Assembly: GCA_018364485.1 (NCBI GenBank)
Contig: JAGZLX010000012.1
Span: 1-32,508 of the forward strand
DNA: 32,508 nt
Origin: Granulicatella adiacens
Lineage (GTDB): Bacteria > Bacillota > Bacilli > Lactobacillales > Aerococcaceae
Direction: 5' to 3'
Part shown: positions 14,819 through 22,401 of the stretch, piece by piece
Numbering within the stretch: position 1 is the stretch's first letter
Layout: the number at the start of each line of letters is the position of its first letter
Position numbers and translations under genes: made by a program
Notes under the pieces: generated by a model
What the model saw: the letters and a program-made list of their open reading frames with translations, nothing else
Database searches by the model: none
What the model was told of the DNA's origin: nothing

Positions 14819-15618
14819 AGAAAGTCATCAACTTAACGATTTATAATATCGGCCAGGCGAAAGGATTCATCCTCGTGGTGGCCTTACTTCAAATCTTATT
14901 GCAACTAGGGTTGAAGGTGAAGACACTTGCGACGACTGGGTTATTAACCGGACAATTGCGCATTGTGAGTCCTGATATCGTGAAACAAGTCGTTTTGGAC
15001 CAACTCGCAATCGGACTTCCAGTGTTCTTTGCTGGGACAGCGATTTTGGTTTACTCGGCAGTGATTTGGTCGAGAGAATGGAGCAGCAAAGGATCGTTCA
15101 TTTACCGTCTGCTCATGCTGCCAGGGTCACGTTTTGGAATCTACTGGGCTAAATTACTAACGATGCTTGTGATTACGTTCTTCTTACAAGCCGTTCAAGT
15201 AGTTGGGGTATTCTTAAACTACTACCTCACAAGCTTCTTTATTCCGGAATTTGCACAATACCACATCACACCGTGGTCGCTTGTGACAAATTCGATGGCG
15301 ATGCCGCTTCTAGTGCCACAGTATGCGGTACAGTTTCTTCTCATTTTGACGATGGGGGTAGCGCTCATCGTGACGGTTTTCCAACTCGCCATCCTTGTCG
15401 TTGGGGTTGAGAAAAAAGGTTATGTACGCAAGGTGACTTCGGTTGTTCTCTACATTTTAGTCGTCGTTGTGATATTTACGCTAATTATGCGTACGCAATT
15501 TGTGGTTCGTTTAATTGGAAATGAAGCGATGGTCTTCTTAATCGGTAGTATGCTCATTTGGATTGTTCTAAATATGCTACTAAGCGATTATTTATTAAAT
15601 CATAAGGTTAGTGTGTAA
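14815..15618 (+). CDS. ABC transporter permease (ABC-2 type)
   Basis: A 267-residue hydrophobic protein with about six membrane segments: near residues 15-35, 62-85, 112-138, 175-200, 205-225 and 235-258. No soluble domain is visible. Its start overlaps the stop of the ATPase gene, so the two are co-translated and should form the transporter. Substrate cannot be told from sequence; by analogy to YtrBCDEF the system may protect against wall- or membrane-active agents. Confidence 0.8.
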   Translation: MKKVINLTIYNIGQAKGFILVVALLQILLQLGLKVKTLATTGLLTGQLRIVSPDIVKQVVLDQLAIGLPVFFAGTAILVYSAVIWSREWSSKGSFIYRLLMLPGSRFGIYWAKLLTMLVITFFLQAVQVVGVFLNYYLTSFFIPEFAQYHITPWSLVTNSMAMPLLVPQYAVQFLLILTMGVALIVTVFQLAILVVGVEKKGYVRKVTSVVLYILVVVVIFTLIMRTQFVVRLIGNEAMVFLIGSMLIWIVLNMLLSDYLLNHKVSV

Positions 15619-15630
15619 GGAGGGGTTATC

Positions 15631-16821
15631 ATGAAATCAAGTAAATTTGCAACAACAGTATTTACCTTTAGTGGACTTGTGTTTCTAGCAACAGCTGGTC
15701 ACGCAGCGTATCAAGAAGTGAAGCCTGCTCCAGTATCGATTCAATTAACCGATGAAGAGAAAAAATTAGTCGACGGAGCAACCTTTGAAATGTCGTATTC
15801 CACAGATGATTTAACATCGTCTAAGGGCGCAGAGTATGCACTTTTAGATGGAAACGTAAAACGTGTTGGTTTTTCCGAAAATGCCTACAGTTTCCAAACG
15901 AAAAAGAGATTGGCAGACTTTTCTTTTACAGAACGTCCAAATTATGACAATCTGGTGGCGTTTAAGGGGTATGACCTTCTATACGGCTTGACTTATAGCT
16001 TTGAAAGTACAACAGATCCAAAGGTAAATTTCAGTATCATTAACAAAGAGACGAAGAAAGTCACAACTGTTTCGGTTCCGATTACTAAAGAAGTACGTGG
16101 GGACAATAGTCATTTTGTAACAGATGTCACTTTCTATAGAAAAGGCAATACGGTGTATGGAGTGGTGCCGATGCCTGAGTATGAAAATAGAGGGGAGAAA
16201 GCACCAAGCTATTTCTTCATCACATTCTCTGTGAACTTAGAAACGGGAGCCACAACACCTGCTAAACGAGTGAATTTACCAAAGGAGTTTGCTTCGATTG
16301 CGTGGGGAGAAGCCAAGAGCTCTCGCATGTACGACCCGCAAGTGCTGCTGTTTAAGAGTATGTATTCAAGAGATGAAAAATTCCGCTTAATGACTTTTGA
16401 TGCTGAGACTGAGAAGTTCACAGAAATCACACCTGAACAGGGCATGAGTGCGGTACAATCGATTCTATACACAGTAGGAGACAAAGCATATATTGCCTTG
16501 GCAGATGAGGTGCCTGCATTCACTGGTTCAGATACGTATGTGAAGGCAAGTGAGCGCAAAAATAATGAGACTAAATACTATGTTCTTAATGCAGGTTCGC
16601 AGAAATTAGAAGAAGCATTTACAACGGAAACAGATGTCTATGCACCACAAGTGTACTTGAATAAAGGAAATCTTGTAATGATCACTCTTGTCGATGGTAA
16701 ACCTACGCTACGTGTGCAATCGATGCAAACAAAAGAGATTCTTCTTTCTAAAACAATTGATGTGAAGGATGATGTGTTCTTTATCGATACACGTATGTAC
16801 GGTATGATGCGTATGAAATAA
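15631..16821 (+). CDS. Exported protein of unknown function in the ABC operon
   Basis: A 396-residue protein with an N-terminal hydrophobic segment (FATTVFTFSGLVFLATAGHA, residues 6-25), either a signal peptide cleaved near AGHA-A or a membrane anchor. The remainder is beta-rich with repeated YxLxx and KVTTVSVP-like strands, which could be a beta-propeller, but I recognise no family. No lipobox Cys is present. It is the last gene of the operon, 12 bp after the permease, with AAGGAGGGG before the ATG, so it probably acts outside the membrane with the transporter as an accessory or sensor. Confidence 0.75.
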   Translation: MKSSKFATTVFTFSGLVFLATAGHAAYQEVKPAPVSIQLTDEEKKLVDGATFEMSYSTDDLTSSKGAEYALLDGNVKRVGFSENAYSFQTKKRLADFSFTERPNYDNLVAFKGYDLLYGLTYSFESTTDPKVNFSIINKETKKVTTVSVPITKEVRGDNSHFVTDVTFYRKGNTVYGVVPMPEYENRGEKAPSYFFITFSVNLETGATTPAKRVNLPKEFASIAWGEAKSSRMYDPQVLLFKSMYSRDEKFRLMTFDAETEKFTEITPEQGMSAVQSILYTVGDKAYIALADEVPAFTGSDTYVKASERKNNETKYYVLNAGSQKLEEAFTTETDVYAPQVYLNKGNLVMITLVDGKPTLRVQSMQTKEILLSKTIDVKDDVFFIDTRMYGMMRMK

Positions 16822-16836
16822 AAAAACAGTACAAAA

Positions 16837-16867
16837 AAAGAGTTCTACCAGTGTGGTAGAACTCTTT
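16837..16867. terminator. Bidirectional terminator between convergent genes
   Basis: A perfect 13-bp stem, AAAGAGTTCTACC with GGTAGAACTCTTT around AGTGT. T-rich sequence follows on the plus strand and an A-run precedes it, so it can serve both the ABC operon and the minus-strand gene. Confidence 0.9.
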
Positions 16868-16873
16868 GTATTT

Positions 16874-17377
16874 TTAAGATTTTTGTTCTTTTAAATGCGG
16901 ACTTGGAAGGAGTCTGTTCACTCCGATAGCAATCAGTGCGCCGATAACGGTATCGAGAATTCGTTGAATCGCGTAGGCGGTATTTTGGCCTGCCTCTACA
17001 TTGAAGAAGATGACAAGGAAAGTGGCGCATGAGTTAATCACACCGGTCTTGTTGAATCGATTGCAGAATAAAATAATCATTACGATACCAGCAGGGGCCA
17101 GTAGTAAATCGGTATATTCTGGAAATGGGAGAACGGCTCTTACGTAGAATAAGATGATAGCCACGACCCCACCGGTTGTATTTCCGATACAACGAGAAAG
17201 TGCGAATTTAAACGTTTGCTGATGGTCGATGCGCAAACTGAAAATAGCAGACAAGGCTGCTAGCATCGGTGAACCACGATGTAAGATTCTAAAGAGAACC
17301 ACGCAAATAAACACAGACACGGCTGTTTTAAAAGTACGTAGTCCGATATGGAATGGATTATTTGAAGATTGTGGCAC
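16874..17377 (-). CDS. Aromatic acid exporter (ArAE_1)-like membrane protein, short form
   Basis: A 167-residue membrane protein with about five predicted helices (near residues 14-30, 35-48, 65-82, 88-105, 115-128, 140-157). Its start, GLRTFKTAVSVFICVVLF with SPMLAALSAIFSLR, matches the membrane half of the ArAE_1/FUSC-like family. Members usually have a C-terminal cytoplasmic domain and are about twice as long; this gene ends after the membrane part with LPSPHLKEQKS, so it is a short natural form or a truncated version. Substrate unknown. Start is GTG at 17377 with AGGTGA upstream. It is divergent from the HTH gene at 17493. Confidence 0.7.
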   Translation of the reverse strand: MPQSSNNPFHIGLRTFKTAVSVFICVVLFRILHRGSPMLAALSAIFSLRIDHQQTFKFALSRCIGNTTGGVVAIILFYVRAVLPFPEYTDLLLAPAGIVMIILFCNRFNKTGVINSCATFLVIFFNVEAGQNTAYAIQRILDTVIGALIAIGVNRLLPSPHLKEQKS

Positions 17378-17443
17378 GCTCTCACCTCTGCTTTTTTTAG
17401 ATATCGCTATTATAATATATGTGATAAAAAAATGGTAGAGTTA

Positions 17444-17472
17444 TTGAACGATGCACCTAAAAGGTGTATAAT
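17444..17472 (+). promoter_or_regulatory. Promoter of the HTH-protein gene
   Basis: -35 TTGAAC (17444-17449) and -10 TATAAT (17467-17472) are separated by 17 bp. Confidence 0.7.
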
Positions 17473-17492
17473 GTATTCAAGAGGTGATGAAG

Positions 17493-18056
17493 ATGCATGA
17501 AGCATTTGTATTAATTGTAGTGAACGCTGTTAGAGAACGTTATGTCTCAGAAAAGGCATTTTATACAGAAGAATTGGGGATTAGTGGCCAAAGTTGGACG
17601 AGATGGAAGAACGGGGAACGCGGATTGAAGGCAGAAAATCTGCAAAAAATCGCACGTCTGTTTACGGATTACGAGTGGATGCTCGCGAATAAAGTCGCCC
17701 GAAATGCCGATGTCCTCCCAGAAGTCGCTTCAGACCCAGTAGCTGAATATTTACGTTTGAAGGTGGCGATTGCGAGTCGCTGGATTCGTCAAGAAAATGT
17801 CCGCGTGGATTGGAAGACGGCTGCTGTCAGCAAGGGTAAATTCAAAGAAAATGTCACGATTTTACGCGTGGCAACGACATACGGTCATTGGAGTTACCAA
17901 GATATTATTGAGATTCGTGTGGTAGGAATTACGCATAAACAAATCGGTACGAAAAAACAAGAGCTCCTTGAATGGATGAAGGACGAAAAAGCGCAACAAA
18001 AATATTTGGAATATAGCAAAAATGCATTTGTTCCAGAATCTAATTTAGAGGAATAA
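17493..18056 (+). CDS. HTH-domain protein of unknown function
   Basis: A 187-residue protein. Residues about 15-60 look like an XRE-type helix-turn-helix (FYTEELGISGQSWTRWKNGE followed by LKAENLQKIARLF). The C-terminal part (about 80-187) has SDPVAEYLRLKVAIASRW, a beta-containing stretch (ENVTILRVATTYGHWSYQDI) and a charged helix (KKQELLEWMKDEKAQQKYLE), which I do not recognise. The ATG at 17493 is preferred over GTG 17484 and ATG 17487 because the Shine-Dalgarno GAGGTGA covers those positions. It has its own promoter and may regulate the divergent membrane-protein gene, but no operator is evident. Confidence 0.6.
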   Translation: MHEAFVLIVVNAVRERYVSEKAFYTEELGISGQSWTRWKNGERGLKAENLQKIARLFTDYEWMLANKVARNADVLPEVASDPVAEYLRLKVAIASRWIRQENVRVDWKTAAVSKGKFKENVTILRVATTYGHWSYQDIIEIRVVGITHKQIGTKKQELLEWMKDEKAQQKYLEYSKNAFVPESNLEE

Positions 18057-18075
18057 CAGTTTGCAAAATGAATGC

Positions 18076-18112
18076 GATACTCTCTTTGAAAACAAGGGGG
18101 TATCCATTTTTT
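18076..18112 (+). terminator. Weak candidate terminator after the HTH gene
   Basis: GATAC (18076-18080) can pair with GTATC (18100-18104), with partial pairing inside, and a T-run follows. The stem is short. Confidence 0.35.
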
Positions 18113-18162
18113 TATAGGCCATTTTATGATAAAATTGAAAAGATAAAGAAAGTGGTGAAACT

Positions 18163-18837
18163 GTGGCGAAAAGAAAGAAAAGAAAAAATAAATTCGTCTT
18201 TCATCTTGTCGAGTGGTTCAAGTCATTATCGAAATTGACGGGACTTCTCATCGTAGCTGTAGCAAGCGTTCTTTTGGCCGGGACCATCACATGGTTATCT
18301 GAACATAAATCCGAGCCACAGGAAATACACGTGACACAAGATGAATTTTTAAAAGTACTCATCCCAGCGGCGCAACAAGCGTATAAAGACTACGGCGTGT
18401 TGCCAAGTGTGAGTTTAGCGCAAGCGATTCTTGAATCGAACTGGGGAGAGAGTTTATTAGCAAGTAAATATTATAATTTATACGGTGTGAAAGGGTCAGC
18501 TGATGAACCAAATGTCATCCTAGAAACCGCAGAATTCGTGAATAACACATGGATTACGATTAACGGACGATTTCGCGTGTATGAAAGCTGGGCAGAATCA
18601 GTTGAAGCCCATGCGCAACTATTAGCGTACGGCGTGGATTGGGACCCAACGCTCTATCACAAGGTGCTTGGAGCTAGAAACTACAAGCAAGCGGCACAAG
18701 CCTTGCAAGATGCAGGGTATGCGACCGACCCGACGTATGCGCAAAAGCTTATTCAAATGATTGAAGAGCATGAATTATATAAATACGATCAATTACCAAC
18801 AGAAGAAACAACCGTGTCCGTACGAAAGAGTTCGTAA
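18163..18837 (+). CDS. GH73 glucosaminidase-type wall hydrolase, membrane anchored
   Basis: A 224-residue enzyme of glycoside hydrolase family 73, cutting the glycan of peptidoglycan. A very basic N-terminus (AKRKKRKNKF) precedes one membrane segment (residues 24-45, LTGLLIVAVASVLLAGTITW) that anchors the rest outside. The GH73 domain spans about 60-205: VSLAQAILESNWGESLLAS has the catalytic Glu91, followed by KYYNLYGVKG, WITINGRFRVYESWAESVEA and the Tyr-containing GYATDPTYAQKL. No wall-binding repeats are present. Start is GTG 18163; the upstream AGTGGTGA is a weak ribosome-binding site. It is 33 bp before the ATP-grasp gene and may begin the long pcrA transcript. Confidence 0.88.
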   Translation: MAKRKKRKNKFVFHLVEWFKSLSKLTGLLIVAVASVLLAGTITWLSEHKSEPQEIHVTQDEFLKVLIPAAQQAYKDYGVLPSVSLAQAILESNWGESLLASKYYNLYGVKGSADEPNVILETAEFVNNTWITINGRFRVYESWAESVEAHAQLLAYGVDWDPTLYHKVLGARNYKQAAQALQDAGYATDPTYAQKLIQMIEEHELYKYDQLPTEETTVSVRKSS

Positions 18838-18870
18838 CGTTTAAATGGATCAGTAAAGGAGAGGATATTA

Positions 18871-19995
18871 ATGAGTCAGTTATTACCAGGAGCCATCATC
18901 GGAATTATCGGTGGAGATGAGCAAGTAGCATCCATCGCTCGCGAAGCAAGAAAAATGGGGTACGTTGTCTACTGCTACCACCAATCAAACGAGGCGGCTA
19001 TTTCGATGGCTGAATATGAAATCGTCTCTTCTTACAAAGACCGTGAGGCGTTATTAGATTTCGCAGAAAAAGTAGACACGGTTTTATTATTAACAAACTT
19101 AGTACCGGTTGATGTGCTATATGAAATCAGCAGTAAAACTCGTTATTATCAATCGTTTGAACTAGCAGAAATTTCGCAAAATCGTACGGTTGAAAAATTA
19201 TTCTTAGATACGCATGCGATTAACTTGGCGCCATATAGCTTGGTGACAACGGTCGGAGAATTGCCTTCGATTGTTCAAAGCATCGGCCTTCCAGCCTACT
19301 TAGAAAGCAATCTTGTAAAGAATCGCGTGGAAGAAAAGTTAGAGCTCTACGATGAAGATTTCGAAGACCGCGTTCTTGAAAAACTGGAAGAAGGACCATG
19401 TATGTTAACAGCCTTCGTTCCAGCGCAACGTCATTTCACAGTGACAGTCGTGCGTGACTACGAAGACCGCGTGACAGTCCTTCCGATTTCAGAAGATGTT
19501 TACATCACTGGAAAATTAAAATACAGTATCGTTTCTCGTCGACTAAATCCAGAATGGGTCCAAGAATTGAAACGCATTGCTTTCAAGATTATGGATAACT
19601 TATCTGGAACAACGATTCTTTCGATTCAAGTGAAGATGGGAAATAACGGTATTTTCTATGTGGATGGGGTTAACCAATTACCACTCGTGCAACAACAGTT
19701 CAGCAGCGCCTTCTTAGGTCATAGCTTGTCTGAGATTCTTGTGCGCGTGGCAACAGGATTACCAATCGAATACAAAGAGATCAAAGAAGAAATGATCATC
19801 GTGCCAATTTACGAATCGATGATGGAAAAAGCAAGTTTATTTACGTTATTGAAACCACAATGGGACTTCGAGTTCTTCCAATTAACACCAAAACGCCCAA
19901 CTGACGTGCTTGGTGTGATTCGACTACGCGGAGCTTCAAGTGTGGATTTACTTAGAGAAATTGAAGTAACAGACTTATTTTTCAACGTTCAATAA
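18871..19995 (+). CDS. PurK-like ATP-grasp protein, probably catalytically altered
   Basis: The 374-residue protein has the shape of PurK, N5-carboxyaminoimidazole ribonucleotide synthase. The N-terminal pre-ATP-grasp fold matches well (GIIGGDEQVASIAREARKMG, then YKDREALLDFAEKVDTVLL), and the C-terminal region is ATP-grasp-like. Key PurK residues are missing, though. The ATP loop KTRxGGYDGKGQ has no counterpart near PAYLESNLVKNRVEEKL; the metal Glu of the VE-F strand is Gln in LSIQVKM; and the NExAPRxHNSGH motif reads VDGVNQLPLVQQQFSSA, without the Glu, Arg or His. No purE or other purine gene is adjacent. It sits 21 bp before pcrA. I infer a new or non-enzymatic role. Confidence 0.75.
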   Translation: MSQLLPGAIIGIIGGDEQVASIAREARKMGYVVYCYHQSNEAAISMAEYEIVSSYKDREALLDFAEKVDTVLLLTNLVPVDVLYEISSKTRYYQSFELAEISQNRTVEKLFLDTHAINLAPYSLVTTVGELPSIVQSIGLPAYLESNLVKNRVEEKLELYDEDFEDRVLEKLEEGPCMLTAFVPAQRHFTVTVVRDYEDRVTVLPISEDVYITGKLKYSIVSRRLNPEWVQELKRIAFKIMDNLSGTTILSIQVKMGNNGIFYVDGVNQLPLVQQQFSSAFLGHSLSEILVRVATGLPIEYKEIKEEMIIVPIYESMMEKASLFTLLKPQWDFEFFQLTPKRPTDVLGVIRLRGASSVDLLREIEVTDLFFNVQ

Positions 19996-20016
19996 CCTTT
20001 ACGAAAGGACAGAGTT

Positions 20017-22392
20017 GTGAAAAATTCGAGTGATTTAATTAAGGGAATGAACCCTCGCCAAAAAGAAGCGGTCATGCATACGCAAGGGCCACTTTTAGTG
20101 ATGGCCGGTGCGGGGAGTGGGAAGACGCGTGTGTTAACCCACCGCATGGCCTATATTTTGGCAGAAGAAGCGGTACAACCGTGGAATATTTTAGCGATTA
20201 CGTTTACGAATAAAGCCGCTAATGAGATGAAAGAGCGTGTGGCGGCACTTGTAGGGGAACAGGCACAAGATATGTGGGTATCAACCTTCCACTCGATGTG
20301 CGTGCGTATCCTTCGACGTGACTGTGAGCGTATCGGTTTAGCCAAGTCGTTTACGATTATCGATTCAGGCGACCAGCTTTCAGCGATGAAACGAATTATG
20401 CAAAAGCTGAATATCGATACGGATCGCTACGAGCCACGTGGAGCTTTAGCAACCATCAGCAATGCGAAAAATAATTTCGAAGATGCAGAAACATTTGCGA
20501 AGAACCATTTGGACTATGTGAGCCAAATTTATGCGAAATGTTATAAAGAATATCAAGCAGAAATGCGTAAAAATATGACGGTAGACTTCGATGACCTTAT
20601 CATGTTGACCGTGAAATTATTCCAAGAACATCAAGATGTGTTGGATTACTACCAACAAAAATTCCACTACATCCACGTGGATGAGTATCAAGATACGAAC
20701 CACGCGCAATACTTATTGGTGAAGCTCCTTGCAGATAAATTCAAAAACATCTGCGTTGTAGGGGATGCCGACCAAAGTATTTACGGATGGCGTGGGGCCG
20801 ATATGGAAAATATCTTGTCATTCGAACAAGATTATCCGGATGCAAAAGTGGTCCTTCTCGAGCAAAATTATCGTTCAACAAAGACCATCTTAAAAGCAGC
20901 CAACCAAGTCATTGAAAACAATGTGAATCGTAAGCCAAAAGAATTGTGGACCGACAATGAAGCCGGTGAGAAAATCACGTATTACTGCGGACAGTCGGGA
21001 TATGATGAATCTCGTTATGTCATCAGCACGATTCAAAAAATGGTGAACTTTGATGGGTATGACTATAGCGATTTTGCGGTGCTTTACAGAAGTAATGCAC
21101 AGTCACGTACTCTTGAAGAAGATTTACTAAAGGCGAATATGCCATTCAAGATGGTCGGAGGCCAACGCTTCTATGAGCGCATGGAAATCAAAGACCTTCT
21201 TGCTTACTTACGACTATTAGTGAACCCAACAGATGATTTTAGTTTCAGACGTGTGGTGAATGCGCCAAAACGCGGAATCGGGGATAAGAGTATTGAAAAA
21301 CTCGCTCTCTTTGCCGAAATGCATAGCTTCTCCCTTTTAGAAGCAGCCGGAAGTCCATTAAACGGCATTTCTGGTAAAGCAGGTAAGGGCTTAGCTGATT
21401 TTGCACAACTCATCGCCGACTTAACGAAGATGCAAGAGTTCGTCACATTGACGGACCTCATCGAAGAAGTCATGACAAAATCAGGGTATATTACAGCCCT
21501 TGAACAAGCGCGTACGATGGAAGCCGATGCACGTATCGATAACATGCGCGAGTTCCTATCGGTAGCCAAAGAGTTCGAAGAACAACGACTCGATAGAGAG
21601 GCTGAAGAATCACCGCTCGTCCAATTCTTAACAGACTTGTCACTAGTGACGGATATGGAAAGCGAAGAAGAAACGAGCGCTTCTCAAATCACCTTAATGA
21701 CCTTGCATGCGGCAAAAGGGCTTGAGTTCCCGGTTGTGTTTCTTGTCGGAATGGAAGACGGGATTTTCCCATCAGGACGTTCGTTGCAAGAAGATGGCGA
21801 AGAAGAGGAACGTCGCTTGGCATATGTAGGGATTACCCGTGCCGAGAAGAAACTCTTTATGACTCGTGCGTACTCACGACTTCTTTACGGGAAGACACAA
21901 AACTATCGTGAATCACGATTCATGCAAGAAATTGATGACAGCTTATTAGAAAAAGAAGGCGTAACGGTGAGTGATTCGTATTACTCAAGCAGTTTCTATA
22001 CGAACGATTCGAGATCTTCTTATGGAACGCGTAGCCAAACGTCATCTTATGGCACACGTAGCACCTCTCAGTCTACGTCATCAACAGGTGGCGGAGGATT
22101 ATTTGACCGCTACCGCTCAAGTAGCCAATCGTCTAGTGGCGGTGGTTATTTACAAAAGAAACAAACGACGCCAGCGCGAATTCAACGTGCAGACAAGCCG
22201 CAACAAGCAAGTTCATCTTCAACAGATGGCTGGACAGTGGGTATGAAAGTGTCGCATAAAAAATGGGGAACAGGAACCGTTGTCCGTATCACTGGTGAGG
22301 GAGACCGTCAAGAGTTAGACGTGGCCTTTGCAGGAATGGGCATTAAACGACTCCTTGCAAGTTTTGCCCCAATCGAAAAAATCGAAGAATAG
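20017..22392 (+). CDS. pcrA: ATP-dependent DNA helicase PcrA
   Basis: A 791-residue superfamily 1A 3'-5' helicase used in repair, rolling-circle replication and removal of RecA filaments. Walker A is AGAGSGKT (residues 30-37); motif II is DEYQDTN; motif III is GDADQSIYGWRGAD; motif IV is QNYRST; motif V is TLHAAKGLEFPVVFLVG; motif VI is VGITRAEKKL. After the core come about 75 residues rich in Ser, Gly, Thr and Tyr (about 645-725), then a C-terminal Tudor-like domain (WTVGMKVSHKKWGTGTVVRI) that binds RNA polymerase in relatives. Start is GTG 20017 with AAAGGA upstream. ligA follows within 10 bp. Confidence 0.97.
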   Translation: MKNSSDLIKGMNPRQKEAVMHTQGPLLVMAGAGSGKTRVLTHRMAYILAEEAVQPWNILAITFTNKAANEMKERVAALVGEQAQDMWVSTFHSMCVRILRRDCERIGLAKSFTIIDSGDQLSAMKRIMQKLNIDTDRYEPRGALATISNAKNNFEDAETFAKNHLDYVSQIYAKCYKEYQAEMRKNMTVDFDDLIMLTVKLFQEHQDVLDYYQQKFHYIHVDEYQDTNHAQYLLVKLLADKFKNICVVGDADQSIYGWRGADMENILSFEQDYPDAKVVLLEQNYRSTKTILKAANQVIENNVNRKPKELWTDNEAGEKITYYCGQSGYDESRYVISTIQKMVNFDGYDYSDFAVLYRSNAQSRTLEEDLLKANMPFKMVGGQRFYERMEIKDLLAYLRLLVNPTDDFSFRRVVNAPKRGIGDKSIEKLALFAEMHSFSLLEAAGSPLNGISGKAGKGLADFAQLIADLTKMQEFVTLTDLIEEVMTKSGYITALEQARTMEADARIDNMREFLSVAKEFEEQRLDREAEESPLVQFLTDLSLVTDMESEEETSASQITLMTLHAAKGLEFPVVFLVGMEDGIFPSGRSLQEDGEEEERRLAYVGITRAEKKLFMTRAYSRLLYGKTQNYRESRFMQEIDDSLLEKEGVTVSDSYYSSSFYTNDSRSSYGTRSQTSSYGTRSTSQSTSSTGGGGLFDRYRSSSQSSSGGGYLQKKQTTPARIQRADKPQQASSSSTDGWTVGMKVSHKKWGTGTVVRITGEGDRQELDVAFAGMGIKRLLASFAPIEKIEE

Positions 22393-22401
22393 AGGATGAA
22401 G

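Noticed and set aside
20017..22392. Ser/Gly-rich segment of PcrA as an insertion or frameshift
   Set aside because: The reading frame continues into a proper C-terminal Tudor-like domain; variable linkers here are normal in PcrA.
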